Position numbers and translations under genes: made by a program
Notes under the pieces: generated by a model
Told to the model about the DNA's origin: nothing
The model's input: the letters and a program-made list of their open reading frames with translations, nothing else
The model's database searches: none
From: an uncultured Dorea sp.
GTDB taxonomy: Bacteria > Bacillota > Clostridia > Lachnospirales > Lachnospiraceae
Assembly (NCBI GenBank): GCA_910577685.1
Contig: CAJTOH010000007.1
Location: 51,886 to 115,885 of the forward strand
Length of the DNA: 64,000 nucleotides
Reading direction: 5' to 3'
Part shown: positions 15,704 through 24,305 of the stretch, piece by piece
Numbering within the stretch: the stretch's first letter is position 1
Layout: each line of letters opens with the position of its first letter

Positions 15704-17395
15704 ATGGCAGCACACATTAAAAACCTGAAAATCAGCCTGAAACTCTATATTCTCGTTGGAGTAGCCCTAATAGGCATGCTCATTATTGGTGGAATCTCGT
15801 TCTTCTTAATGGGCAGATTAAACAGCAAAACCGACAATATCTCAGCAGGATGGCTTCCGCGCATAGACACGGCACGGGATATGGCGGGTACGCTCTCCAA
15901 TATTCGCCTTAATGAATTAAGGTATCTTACAGCCCTTTCCGACAAAGTAACCGAAACAAGCCTGGAATACGTAGAAAAAGAAAAGGGCGAAATGGATTCA
16001 CTTTTTGCAAAATATAACGAATTAGTTACCGGGGAAGAGAAAGCATTGTACGATGCGGCATTTGAAGCCTGGACTCAATACAGCCAAGCCGACGACAGAC
16101 TGATGGCTCTGGCAAAGCAGGGCGACATAGACGGTGCCCGCGCTATCCTGGAAGGCGAATGTGTGGATCTCTACATAACCCTGAACGGAGCTTTTGATAA
16201 CATTATCAACTATACCGAAGAAGGAAGCCAGAAAGAGACTGCCTCAAGCGAAAACCTTTACCGGGATGCGACAATCCTCCAGGTCGGCGTTATGGTAATC
16301 ATATTCATAATCGGCACCTACTTCTCAGTTATAATTATACGCGGAATCAAATATCCAATCTTCGAGATTGAAAACGCGGCCTCCAGAATGGCACAGGGCG
16401 ATCTGGATGTAGAGATATCCTATACCTCTAAGGACGAATTAGGAGTTCTCTCCAAACAGATGCGCGAACTGATCCGCAAACTTCAAGTCATCATTGACGA
16501 TGAGAATAAATTCCTTGCACGTATGGCCAGCGGCGACTTCACCGTAGATTCTATCTGCGAAGAGGAATACATCGGAGGCTTCCACCCTCTCTTGATTTCC
16601 TTCCGTGCAATCGCCGATAAGCTTAACAGCACCATCCTGCAGATCAGCCAGAGTTCTGCCCAGGTGGCAAGCGGTTCCAACCAAGTGTCAGGCGGGGCGC
16701 AGGCGCTTTCCCAAGGCGCTACGGAACAGGCAAGCTCCGTCGAAGAGCTTTCCGCATCCATTAACGAGATTTCTCAGAAGGTACAGCAGAACGCAGAATA
16801 CGCGCATCAGGCTAACGACATGGCTGGCGCCGTAGGAAATGAGATGCAGAAGAGCAATCAGAAGATGCAGGAAATGATTCAGGCCATGAACAATATCAGC
16901 GACTGCTCGGACGAGATCAGCAAGATCATCAAAACCATTGAGGATATCGCGTTCCAGACCAATATTCTCGCGCTGAACGCCGCTGTTGAAGCAGCGCGTG
17001 CCGGCAGCGCCGGAAAAGGATTTGCAGTTGTGGCCGACGAGGTTCGTAATCTGGCGGGCAAGAGCGCCGAAGCATCTAAGAATACTTCCGTCCTCATTGA
17101 AAACTCGTTAAAGGCCGTTGAAAACGGAACCTTAATCGCCGATGAGACTGCCGCTTCTTTATTGACTACGGTAAAAGGCGTCGAGGAGGTTGCCGGCATC
17201 ATCAGCCAGATTTCCGAGGCAAGCGGCAATCAGGCGGAAGCAATCGCCCAGATTACGCTGGGTATTGACCAGATTTCCAGCGTTGTCCAGACCAATTCCG
17301 CAACCGCCGAAGAAAGCGCGGCTGCCAGTCAGGAATTATCTAATCAGTCGCAGTTGATGAAAGATCTGGTTGGAATGTTCCATTTGAAGAGTTAA
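15704..17395 (+). CDS. Methyl-accepting chemotaxis protein
   Basis: About 563 residues. A first membrane helix (LYILVGVALIGMLIIGGISF) is followed by a four-helix-bundle ligand domain at about 35-190, a second helix (LQVGVMVIIFIIGTYFSVII) and a HAMP domain (IENAASRMAQGDLDVEISY). The signalling coiled coil contains the conserved hairpin IAFQTNILALNAAVEAARAG with GKGFAVVADEVRNLAGKSAE. It relays ligand binding to CheA and so implies a motile cell. The start at 15704 is set by AAGGAG 10 bases upstream; the frame is open 26 codons further without a site. The N-terminal domain type (4HB) does not reveal the ligand. Confidence 0.95.
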   Translation: MAAHIKNLKISLKLYILVGVALIGMLIIGGISFFLMGRLNSKTDNISAGWLPRIDTARDMAGTLSNIRLNELRYLTALSDKVTETSLEYVEKEKGEMDSLFAKYNELVTGEEKALYDAAFEAWTQYSQADDRLMALAKQGDIDGARAILEGECVDLYITLNGAFDNIINYTEEGSQKETASSENLYRDATILQVGVMVIIFIIGTYFSVIIIRGIKYPIFEIENAASRMAQGDLDVEISYTSKDELGVLSKQMRELIRKLQVIIDDENKFLARMASGDFTVDSICEEEYIGGFHPLLISFRAIADKLNSTILQISQSSAQVASGSNQVSGGAQALSQGATEQASSVEELSASINEISQKVQQNAEYAHQANDMAGAVGNEMQKSNQKMQEMIQAMNNISDCSDEISKIIKTIEDIAFQTNILALNAAVEAARAGSAGKGFAVVADEVRNLAGKSAEASKNTSVLIENSLKAVENGTLIADETAASLLTTVKGVEEVAGIISQISEASGNQAEAIAQITLGIDQISSVVQTNSATAEESAAASQELSNQSQLMKDLVGMFHLKS

Positions 17396-17407
17396 ATTCC
17401 CATTTCC

Positions 17408-17530
17408 GACAGCGAGACAGGGGTTGTCGCATTAAGCAAAAAATCTACAAGACATGGCATTTCCCGGAAACTGAATTTTGCCGTATCCTGTAATTATCTC
17501 GCTTATTGCAACAGCCCCTGTCTCCCTATC
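17408..17530. repeat. 123-base element with about 30-base imperfect terminal inverted repeats (MITE-like)
   Basis: Positions 17414-17437 and 17501-17524 are inverted copies with 3 differences in 24 bases (core GAGACAGGGG, TGT, GCA, TAAGC), extending outward to 17408 and 17530 with two more. The 63-base middle has no reading frame. The ends resemble terminal repeats of insertion sequences, so this may be a miniature or remnant transposable element. A large structured 3' end for the chemoreceptor transcript is the alternative. The rest of the 17396-17637 gap shows nothing. Confidence 0.5.
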
Positions 17531-17637
17531 TTCTATAACTTAAACCTATTTTCAATTCAAGGAATGATGTGTATCTGCGAGCATCTGGTTCCGCTCTCAG
17601 CAGAATTTCCTATCGTTTGTACGGCAAAAGGATCTCC

Positions 17638-18177
17638 TTATACGAGTTCTCCGTCCTCTTCATCTTCCGTCGGCCTCCAGGCCTGCCCAAACTTCACGTC
17701 CCTGAACAGCGCCGCAAGCCCCGTAATCTGTTTAAGCCTTAGGATCTCATCCCTGTCCATCCCCAGATGTCTGGAAATCCACGCGTCCGAACGTCCCAGT
17801 TCGTGAAGCTCCTTCACAATATTTCCCATAAGGTCTACATCGTGGTTCCCCCTCGCCCGGTTATGCCGGATCGTGCTTGCAATCCGCTGCTCCAACGGCT
17901 TGTCGATCACAGACACTGGAAGCAGCCCCTTCTCCCGTTCGTAAATATCCGGATGCTCCAACATAATCCGATAACGGTGGAATCCGTCCACAATCACGTA
18001 TCTGTCATCCGTTTTCTTATAATAACAGACCACGGGCATCGTATACCCGTCGTTCTTGATACTCTCATAGAGCAGCTTCATCTCCGGCGGAGCAACCGTG
18101 TTTGGGTTGTAAGAATTCGGAACCACTTTTTCAACCGGAACCGCAATTACATGGTACGCAGGGCTTCTATACTCCAT
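17638..18177 (-). CDS. IbrB-like ParB/sulfiredoxin-fold domain protein
   Basis: 179 residues with a ParB-N fold: VEKVVPNSYNPNTVAPPEMK, LLYESIKNDGYTMPVVCYY, YVIVDGFHRYRIML (the GxHR block binds nucleotide in ParB-like proteins), then a helical part (SDAWISRHLGMDRDEILRLK) resembling the HTH that follows ParB-N. It overlaps the end of the PP-loop gene by 11 bases, so the two are coupled. The pair matches E. coli IbrA/IbrB, first described as activators of immunoglobulin-binding genes. The biochemical role is not established. ParB-like and PP-loop proteins also co-occur in DNA sulfur- and deazapurine-modification systems. Confidence 0.8.
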   Translation of the reverse strand: MEYRSPAYHVIAVPVEKVVPNSYNPNTVAPPEMKLLYESIKNDGYTMPVVCYYKKTDDRYVIVDGFHRYRIMLEHPDIYEREKGLLPVSVIDKPLEQRIASTIRHNRARGNHDVDLMGNIVKELHELGRSDAWISRHLGMDRDEILRLKQITGLAALFRDVKFGQAWRPTEDEEDGELV

Positions 18178-19504
18178 AACTCATTTCCTCCACACTCTTA
18201 TATTTATACCGAATCGCGTCAATCCTCCTCTGCTGCTCCCTCGTCATCCCAAACCCCATAGACCGGCAGATATGGTCGTTTTTCAGAATACAGCAGCACA
18301 TCCTCTTCCAGCTCGGAATATCCTTGGTTGATTTAATGTCGTCCGTATCGTCCGGAATCTTTCCCAGAAAAACAATCCTGGACTTTTTACTCAGCGTATA
18401 ATTAGAGACACCGTTGCGCTTAATCTGATATCCATGCTCCTCCAGCTCCCGTATGACGTCCTCGTCCAACCCGCCTCCCGTCTCATGCCAGAATTTAATC
18501 GAAGTATTAAACTTTTTAACATAATTATTACGCAGACGGATCGGCAGCGTATCCAGAAGGAACATGGTATAAGATTTCCACGTATGACCTTCGGGCAGGG
18601 TGATATTCCGATATCCCATCGCCTTCGTCTTCCCGTAAATAGCTCCGAAGTTAGCCCCCTTCACCCTGCCCACAAGCTTCACCCAGATCTCAGGGTCAAT
18701 GACCCGGTAAAGATTCAGGGAATCCTTGGAATAATCGTTGAACGGCGACGCCACCCGCATCTGCGAAACTTTCAGCCCCGCCTTATAATACAGATCGTAC
18801 AGTCGGTTATAATCATAATCAAATACATAATTCGCATGCCAGACATCCTGCGTCGTCCAGTCATAGAGAGGCGACGCGCACCAGAAATCCTTGAAATACT
18901 TCGTAATCCAGCACTTTTCTTTATAGCCGAATTTCTTATTCAGGAATCCGCTGTACCGCTGCAGGGATTCGTCCGCACGTATGCCCAGAAGACACACCGT
19001 CTTCCTGCCGCCGTGGGCGATCCTGTACCACCTGCCGAACTGCTTCGCCAAATCCTCCTGATGCATCCGGTAACGGTATGTCGTAATAGGGTTTCGGTTC
19101 AGGTTGACCACATATTTTTTCTTCGGCATCTTCCTGACCCACAGCTCTTCCTTCTTGTCATCCCATGGATACCAGTACATTTCATAGCTGCTAAGAGCCG
19201 TACGGGTAGCCATTGGAAGGCACACCCAGTACGGCTCCACCCGATCCTTAATCCGCTCAAAAGTGCGCTCTACGTATTCCGACGTCACCGTATACTGCGC
19301 CTCAAAATCCTGATGGAACACGCCGATCCTCTTTTCCGGGGCGTATTTCTGCTGATAATCCAGCACAAGGTTCAAAAGAAGCCCGCTGTCTTTGCCACCG
19401 GAAAAAGAGACGTAGATATTGTCAAATTCCTCAAAGATAAACCGAATCCGCTCCATAAACGCTTCATAAACGCTCTGACATAAATATTCTCGTACCATAT
19501 TCAT
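18167..19504 (-). CDS. IbrA-like PAPS-reductase/PP-loop ATPase family protein (DUF3440)
   Basis: 445 residues. The PP-loop is IYVSFSGGKDSGLLLNLVLD near residue 30, the adenylating motif shared with PAPS reductases, DndC and tRNA thiolases. Later blocks are VCLLGIRADESLQRYSGFLN, KCWITKYFKDFWCASPLYDW, TTQDVWHANYVFDYDYNRLY and MRVASPFNDYSKDSLNLY, followed by a C-terminal DUF3440-type extension. It is the first gene of a two-gene transcript with the ParB-like partner. It has a good sigma-A promoter upstream. No methyltransferase, helicase or restriction gene is adjacent, so a modification or defence role is only a hypothesis. Confidence 0.85.
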   Translation of the reverse strand: MNMVREYLCQSVYEAFMERIRFIFEEFDNIYVSFSGGKDSGLLLNLVLDYQQKYAPEKRIGVFHQDFEAQYTVTSEYVERTFERIKDRVEPYWVCLPMATRTALSSYEMYWYPWDDKKEELWVRKMPKKKYVVNLNRNPITTYRYRMHQEDLAKQFGRWYRIAHGGRKTVCLLGIRADESLQRYSGFLNKKFGYKEKCWITKYFKDFWCASPLYDWTTQDVWHANYVFDYDYNRLYDLYYKAGLKVSQMRVASPFNDYSKDSLNLYRVIDPEIWVKLVGRVKGANFGAIYGKTKAMGYRNITLPEGHTWKSYTMFLLDTLPIRLRNNYVKKFNTSIKFWHETGGGLDEDVIRELEEHGYQIKRNGVSNYTLSKKSRIVFLGKIPDDTDDIKSTKDIPSWKRMCCCILKNDHICRSMGFGMTREQQRRIDAIRYKYKSVEEMSYGV

Positions 19505-19550
19505 CTCCCGACCTTAAAAATTACCAATTTCTGGAAACTATATGAAAGAT

Positions 19551-19579
19551 AATTTATCACAGAAAAGAAGGAAATTCAA
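19551..19579 (-). promoter_or_regulatory. Promoter of the ibrA-ibrB-like pair
   Basis: On the minus strand TTGAAT (19579-19574), a 17-base spacer and TAAATT (19556-19551) lie about 50 bases before the ibrA-like start. Confidence 0.5.
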
Positions 19580-19651
19580 TAAAATCAGGTAAAATTCGAC
19601 AATTTATGCACGCCCTAAATTCCTTTTCTCCACCAGACCAAATTTATTCTC

Positions 19652-19681
19652 TTGCGCTTCATCCTCCCCCGGTATTATAAT
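19652..19681 (+). promoter_or_regulatory. Promoter of the 100-residue gene
   Basis: TTGCGC (19652-19657), an 18-base spacer and a perfect TATAAT (19676-19681) lie about 30 bases before the start codon at 19713. Confidence 0.55.
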
Positions 19682-19712
19682 ATAAATATATTTAAATTGC
19701 GAGGTACGACTT

Positions 19713-20015
19713 ATGATTCCAACACTTGGACTTTCCTTGAAAGCATTAAAAAAAGAGCCCTTCTCCGGCTCTCATTGCGGCATGCGTTATTATTTAACCA
19801 CCTCTGACGATATCCTAAAGGCATATCTCTATCCCGAACCCTGGTGCTTTGAGGCTACCCCCGAAGAGCAAAAGGAGCTGAAAGAATTTCCGTTCACCCA
19901 GGAAGGGCTTAACGACGCCCTTGCATGGATGAACGAACGATACGAAACCGACCGGGATAACTGGGAACGCATCAGCAAAGACCAGATGCAGATTTTTCTC
20001 GAAACCGGGAAATAA
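19713..20015 (+). CDS. Conserved hypothetical protein, 100 residues
   Basis: A small soluble acidic protein beginning MIPTLGLSLKALKKEPFSGS, with YLYPEPWCFEATPEEQKELK and a C-terminal helix (LNDALAWMNERYETDRDNW). It has its own promoter and a GAGG ribosome site 8 bases upstream. The look is that of a widespread small Lachnospiraceae family with KALKKEPFTGS and YPEPxCFEATPEEQK blocks. I recognise the pattern but know no function. No signal peptide or membrane segment is present. It stands alone, convergent with the Na/Pi cotransporter gene 19 bases away. Confidence 0.7.
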   Translation: MIPTLGLSLKALKKEPFSGSHCGMRYYLTTSDDILKAYLYPEPWCFEATPEEQKELKEFPFTQEGLNDALAWMNERYETDRDNWERISKDQMQIFLETGK

Positions 20016-20034
20016 TAAAAGTCCCGCTTTTGCA

Positions 20035-21669
20035 TCAGTTCCCAAGAACCTCCTCCGCAATATTCCGCGCATGGTCTGAAATACGCTCCAGACAGACCAG
20101 CGTATCCAGAAACACGATTCCCGCCTCCGTGTTGCACTGGTTATTTGCCAGACGTTTGATATGCTTGCTCCTGAGAGAAATCTCCAAATCGTCCGCCTGC
20201 GTCTCTTTCTCAATAACCAGAAGCGCCTTCTCTTTGTTCTGCTCCACAAATGCTTCAAATGCATACCGGTAACTGTCCGTACACACCTCGAACATTTCCT
20301 TCAACTGCTTGGTTCCCACCTCTGAGAAAGAAACCTTCTTCTCATGGAGCGTCTCCGCAAACTCGGAAATATTTTCACAGTAATCACTGATACGCTCCAC
20401 ATCCGACACCATCTGCAAAAGATGGGCCACGTCCTGATGCTCTTTCTCGCTGACTTGCAGAGAACTCAGCTTAATCGCATACTCGGTAATCCCTGCGCTC
20501 AGCTTGTCCACCGTCGACTCTTCTTCTTTCAGGAAATGGATATCATCCTCCTTAAGCGTAAACAGCACGTCTTTTGCCACCATCAAAGAATCCTCTACAA
20601 TCTGCGCCATGCGCGCCACTTCTTTGACCGTAGACTGCAAAGCAATCACAGGCGTTTCCAGGATACGGTCGTCCAGCAGTACGATACTATTGTCCTGCGC
20701 ATCCTCGTCCACCCTACCGATTTTCTTCGCCAGTTTGATAATCCAGCCGGACACCGGGAATAAAAGTACTGTCGTACCGATATTAAACGCCGTATGCACC
20801 ATACTAATCTGCGTCTGTGTAATATAACCGAATCCGATCTCCGGGTTCACAAATTCATAGTAAATAATTGCAACCGCGCTGAATAATACCGTCCCGATAA
20901 CGTTAAACAACAGGTGCATCAGCGCGGCAGTCTTGGCGTTCTTCTTCGCCCCGAGACTTGAAAGGATTGCAGTGACACAAGTACCGATGTTCTGTCCCAT
21001 GATAATATAGACGGCCGCGCTGAACGGAACCAGCCCCGCCGCCGCCAGACTCTGCAAAATACCCACGGACGCAGATGAACTCTGGATTACGGCTGTCACG
21101 AAAGCGCCCGCAAGGATTCCCAATAGCGGATTGTCCCCAAGGGTAACGAAAAGATTACAGAAGCTCTCTGAGTCCTGCAGGGGCGCAACTGCCGACGACA
21201 TGGTCGTAATGCCGATAAAAAGCAGACCAAAACCGACGATGATACTCGCAACCTCTTTGGAAGACCGGCGTTTTCCCGTAAGCATAATGATGACTCCCAG
21301 CATAACCGCAATGGGGGCTAACTTGGACGGGCTTAGGAATTTCGCCCATTCTACCGCAGACACTAACCATCCGGTCACGGTTGTACCGATGTTGGCACCC
21401 ATGATCACGCCCATGGCCTGTGTCAAATTCATGATTCCGGCGTTGACAAATCCGACTACCATGACTGTCGTTGCGGATGAACTCTGGATCACGGCGGTAA
21501 TCACCGCTCCTAACAGCACGCCCATAAGCTTATTCTTGGTCAGAACCTCCAGTAAGGACTTCATCTTGTTGCCGGCGGCATTTTCCAAGCCCTGAGCCAT
21601 AATCTGCATACCATATATGAACATTCCAAGTCCGCCGACAAATGGTATAATGATATCTAAGTAATTCAT
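20035..21669 (-). CDS. Na/Pi cotransporter family protein with C-terminal PhoU-like domain
   Basis: 544 residues. Two inverted Na/Pi cotransporter repeats each carry the substrate-site signature: AVITAVIQSSSATTVMVVGF (about 55-75) and FVTAVIQSSSASVGILQSLA (about 190-210). Some eight membrane helices end near residue 310 (NIGTTVLLFPVSGWIIKLAK). The remainder (about 345-540) is a PhoU-like helical bundle with MVSDVERISDYCENISEFAE and LVCLERISDHARNIAEEVLG, containing the ExxxD metal motifs. It is an NptA/YjbB-type transporter, probably moving phosphate with sodium, with the PhoU part regulating it. It is monocistronic by appearance. Confidence 0.93.
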   Translation of the reverse strand: MNYLDIIIPFVGGLGMFIYGMQIMAQGLENAAGNKMKSLLEVLTKNKLMGVLLGAVITAVIQSSSATTVMVVGFVNAGIMNLTQAMGVIMGANIGTTVTGWLVSAVEWAKFLSPSKLAPIAVMLGVIIMLTGKRRSSKEVASIIVGFGLLFIGITTMSSAVAPLQDSESFCNLFVTLGDNPLLGILAGAFVTAVIQSSSASVGILQSLAAAGLVPFSAAVYIIMGQNIGTCVTAILSSLGAKKNAKTAALMHLLFNVIGTVLFSAVAIIYYEFVNPEIGFGYITQTQISMVHTAFNIGTTVLLFPVSGWIIKLAKKIGRVDEDAQDNSIVLLDDRILETPVIALQSTVKEVARMAQIVEDSLMVAKDVLFTLKEDDIHFLKEEESTVDKLSAGITEYAIKLSSLQVSEKEHQDVAHLLQMVSDVERISDYCENISEFAETLHEKKVSFSEVGTKQLKEMFEVCTDSYRYAFEAFVEQNKEKALLVIEKETQADDLEISLRSKHIKRLANNQCNTEAGIVFLDTLVCLERISDHARNIAEEVLGN

Positions 21670-21851
21670 TGTTTTCCTCCCTAACGTAGTTTTCGCCGCC
21701 CCGCCTTCAGCCGGACGGCAGCTCTTTTCCTATGTAGCTCCAAAACCTAAGTAAAATGATTCCGGATATACATGACTCGCGTACTCTTTTACATTAACAT
21801 CTATGTTCAAAGAAAACAACTACTATTTTATGGTTCTATATTTTTATTGGC

Positions 21852-21894
21852 GGAGCTGCCGTGAAAGACTGAAATACTATTTTACGGCAGCTCC
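21852..21894. terminator. Hairpin downstream of the spoVA operon
   Basis: A perfect 11-base-pair stem (21852-21862 with 21884-21894) lies 28 bases past the spoVAE stop. The T-run is weak on both strands, so it may act as an mRNA 3' stabiliser or a weak terminator. The remainder of 21670-21921 shows nothing else clear. Confidence 0.45.
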
Positions 21895-21921
21895 TTTGAA
21901 TATTTGATAAATCTTAAGGGC

Positions 21922-22278
21922 TTACTTCTTCATCTTCGGCTCAAATACCAGTGACGCCAGATAGCTGAATACCAGGGCTGCGGATATTCCCACAGCGCTC
22001 GCCTTAAAGCCTCCCATGAAGATTCCGATGAATCCTTCCTGATCAACAGCCTCTTTTACGCCCTTCCATAAGAGATTACCGAATCCGGTCAGCGGCACAC
22101 TTGCGCCTGCGCCTGCAAAATCCTGAAAAGGCTGATAGATATGCAGCGCTCCGAGCACTGCGCCGCTGCATACCAGAAGCACCATAACGCGGCCCGGCAT
22201 CAGCTTTGTTCTGTCGAGGAGAATCTGCACTAAAGCACAGATTACGCCTCCGATCCAAAATGCATTTATATAATCCAT
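21922..22278 (-). CDS. spoVAE: Stage V sporulation protein AE
   Basis: 118 residues, nearly all membrane: AFWIGGVICALVQILLDRTK, VMVLLVCSGAVLGALHIYQP and SAVGISAALVFSYLASLVFE, with the SpoVAE/SpoVAC family block GAGASVPLTGFGNLL in the middle. SpoVA proteins form the channel that loads Ca-dipicolinate into the forespore and releases it at germination. It is the last gene of the run that begins at spoIIAA, and its relatives spoVAC and spoVAD lie just upstream. The short single-domain form is typical of clostridia (often called SpoVAEb). Confidence 0.95.
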   Translation of the reverse strand: MDYINAFWIGGVICALVQILLDRTKLMPGRVMVLLVCSGAVLGALHIYQPFQDFAGAGASVPLTGFGNLLWKGVKEAVDQEGFIGIFMGGFKASAVGISAALVFSYLASLVFEPKMKK

Positions 22279-22363
22279 AACTACTCTCCTTATCCTCCGG
22301 TAACAAATTATATGGTATTGCCCCCTCGGCCTTGCCTCGGCGGCTGGTCGGCAGATGACATTT

Positions 22364-23368
22364 TTAACAATGCTCTAACACAATTCCGTGGGCAATTCCC
22401 GGTACGCTTGATCCTTCATTATAACTAACCGTCGACATCAACGCCCCCGTCGGCACAAACAAAACCCTGTTCCATTCGCCCCGGTTCAGCTTCGGAAGGA
22501 TATACGCAGATAACGTCGTAGCCGCACATCCGCAGCCGCTTCCTCCCGCATGGGTATCTTGGGATACCTGATCAAATATGGTCATCCCGCAGTCCATATG
22601 ATTCTTCTTAATATCATACCCTTTCCCCCGCATCAAGTCGAACAGGATACTCTGCCCTACATATCCCAGATCTCCCGTCACAATCCGGTTATAATCCTCC
22701 GCCGTCCTTCCGAAATCCTCAAGATTCCGGATAATCGTATCACATGCGGCGGGAGCCATACACGCCCCCATATTCTGAGAATCCTTAAGCCCGTAATCCA
22801 CAATCTTCCCCACGGTTACCCCCGTAATCCTTACATGGCTCCGCTTCGTCCCAACCAGAAACGCGCCGCTTCCCGTGACCGTCCACTGGGCGGATAAAGG
22901 TCTTTGGTTCGCATAACCCAGCGGAAAGCGGAACTCCTTCTCAGCGCTCCCAAAATGGCTGGAAGTAACGGCAAGCATATAGTCCCCGTACCCTGCCGCT
23001 ACGCTCATAGATGCAAGGGCAAGCGCCTCCCCCGACGTGGAACATGCCCCAAACAGCCCGAACATCGGGATTCCCAGTTCCTCTACGCCCATAGAGGTTG
23101 CAACTCCCTGACGCAAGAGGTCTCCGCCGAACAAATACCTGACGCTTGACGCCTCAACATGGGCCTTCCCCATCGCCAGAAGGCACGCCTCCTTCTGCAT
23201 GGTGCTTTCCGCCTCCTCCCATGTATTTTCCCCAAACAGATTCTCCTTCTCCACCATATCGAACATCTTCCCCAGAGGGCCCTCTCCCTCCTTCTTCCCC
23301 ACAACCGACGCACTGCTGACCAGATACGGGGACTCTCTAAAAGCAATACTTTGCAATCCTTTTACCAT
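22364..23368 (-). CDS. spoVAD: Stage V sporulation protein AD
   Basis: 334 residues with a thiolase-like fold. Visible blocks are the N-terminal IAFRESPYLVSSASVVGKKE, LFGACSTSGEALALASMSVA (the position of the thiolase cysteine), MDCGMTIFDQVSQDTHAGG and GCGCAATTLSAYILPKL. SpoVAD is the soluble subunit that binds dipicolinic acid on the outer surface of the inner spore membrane. Length and order (between spoVAC and spoVAE) match other spore formers. The gap to spoVAE is 85 bases, slightly wider than the others in this operon. Confidence 0.97.
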   Translation of the reverse strand: MVKGLQSIAFRESPYLVSSASVVGKKEGEGPLGKMFDMVEKENLFGENTWEEAESTMQKEACLLAMGKAHVEASSVRYLFGGDLLRQGVATSMGVEELGIPMFGLFGACSTSGEALALASMSVAAGYGDYMLAVTSSHFGSAEKEFRFPLGYANQRPLSAQWTVTGSGAFLVGTKRSHVRITGVTVGKIVDYGLKDSQNMGACMAPAACDTIIRNLEDFGRTAEDYNRIVTGDLGYVGQSILFDLMRGKGYDIKKNHMDCGMTIFDQVSQDTHAGGSGCGCAATTLSAYILPKLNRGEWNRVLFVPTGALMSTVSYNEGSSVPGIAHGIVLEHC

Positions 23369-23390
23369 TCATCCCTACCTGCCTTTTCTT

Positions 23391-23849
23391 TTAAATAATC
23401 CCGCTGACCTTCAAAAGCCAGTAGACGAATCCCAAAACCCAGCTCGTAAATATTCCATACAGGATCACAGGACCCGCTATCGTAAAAATCTTACATCCGA
23501 TTCCCATGACCTGCCCCTCCTTCTTATATTCGATCGCCGGAGCCGCAACAGAATTGGCAAATCCGGTAATCGGAACCAATGTCCCGGCGCCTCCCCATTT
23601 TGCAATCCGGGGATAGATATTGAATCCGGTCAGGACGACGCTTAAAACCACCAGAATCATGGACGTCCACCCGCCGCTTATATCCTTGTCAAACCCTAGT
23701 TTCATGCAGAAATTCAGGATCGCCTGCCCTGCCGTACAGATCACTCCGCCCGCCGCAAAGGCTTTTGCCATATTCATCGGCAGATTATGGACCGGCGTCT
23801 TCTTCTTGACATAATTCTCATATGCCTGCTGCTGTTTCTGTTTATCCAT
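23391..23849 (-). CDS. spoVAC: Stage V sporulation protein AC
   Basis: 152 residues: a polar N-terminus (YENYVKKKTPVHNLPMNMAK) and four hydrophobic segments around AFAAGGVICTAGQAILNFCM, SMILVVLSVVLTGFNIYPRI, GAGTLVPITGFANSVAAPAI and IAGPVILYGIFTSWVLGFVY. SpoVAC is a mechanosensitive-channel-like component of the dipicolinate channel. The start is the first ATG, with GGAG upstream, 42 bases after spoVAB. Confidence 0.96.
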   Translation of the reverse strand: MDKQKQQQAYENYVKKKTPVHNLPMNMAKAFAAGGVICTAGQAILNFCMKLGFDKDISGGWTSMILVVLSVVLTGFNIYPRIAKWGGAGTLVPITGFANSVAAPAIEYKKEGQVMGIGCKIFTIAGPVILYGIFTSWVLGFVYWLLKVSGII

Positions 23850-23891
23850 TCCCTCTCCTCCTCACCTTCAATTTCATGACAAATTCTTCAA

Positions 23892-24305
23892 TTAAAAACG
23901 ATTAAAAAAGAAAATCAACGCCCCCGCGCCTTTTCCAATCGCAACCCCAAGAATCAGATATTGTATCCCCCGCAGTAATTTCACCCTGCGTACAAAGATC
24001 GGAAACACATCCAACATCTCCGCCAGAGCCATCGACCAGCATCCTACAAAAATACCGCCGAATAAACCAAATACCGGCAAAATCCACGCCCCGAACGGGA
24101 TCCTGATCCCATAGATAAAAAATATATTTCCCAGAATCCCTCCCAGGGCCACACTATTTTCATAGAGAAGGATATGCTCGCCCGTGTGCGTCCTGTCTGC
24201 AAAATCCGAGACTACTCCAAGCTCACTGATGAACGAGAAAAGCCCTCCCGCCACTACCATACCTGCGCTAAGTCCGATGACCGCCATTAGAACCTGTGCC
24301 CACAT
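23892..24305 (-). CDS. spoVAB: Stage V sporulation protein AB
   Basis: 137 residues with four membrane helices: VLMAVIGLSAGMVVAGGLFS, NSVALGGILGNIFFIYGIRI, VFGLFGGIFVGCWSMALAEM and LILGVAIGKGAGALIFFFNR. The loop DVFPIFVRRVKLLRGIQY is typical of SpoVAB. It overlaps the end of spoVAA by 38 bases, and GGAG directly precedes the ATG, indicating translational coupling. It is a membrane component of the spore dipicolinate apparatus; its detailed role is unknown. Confidence 0.95.
   Translation of the reverse strand: MWAQVLMAVIGLSAGMVVAGGLFSFISELGVVSDFADRTHTGEHILLYENSVALGGILGNIFFIYGIRIPFGAWILPVFGLFGGIFVGCWSMALAEMLDVFPIFVRRVKLLRGIQYLILGVAIGKGAGALIFFFNRF

Noticed and set aside
18434..19483. A 349-codon open frame on the plus strand opposite the IbrA-like gene
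   Set aside because: No recognisable domain or ribosome binding site, and the minus strand encodes an unmistakable PP-loop protein. GC-biased third positions explain the long antisense frame.
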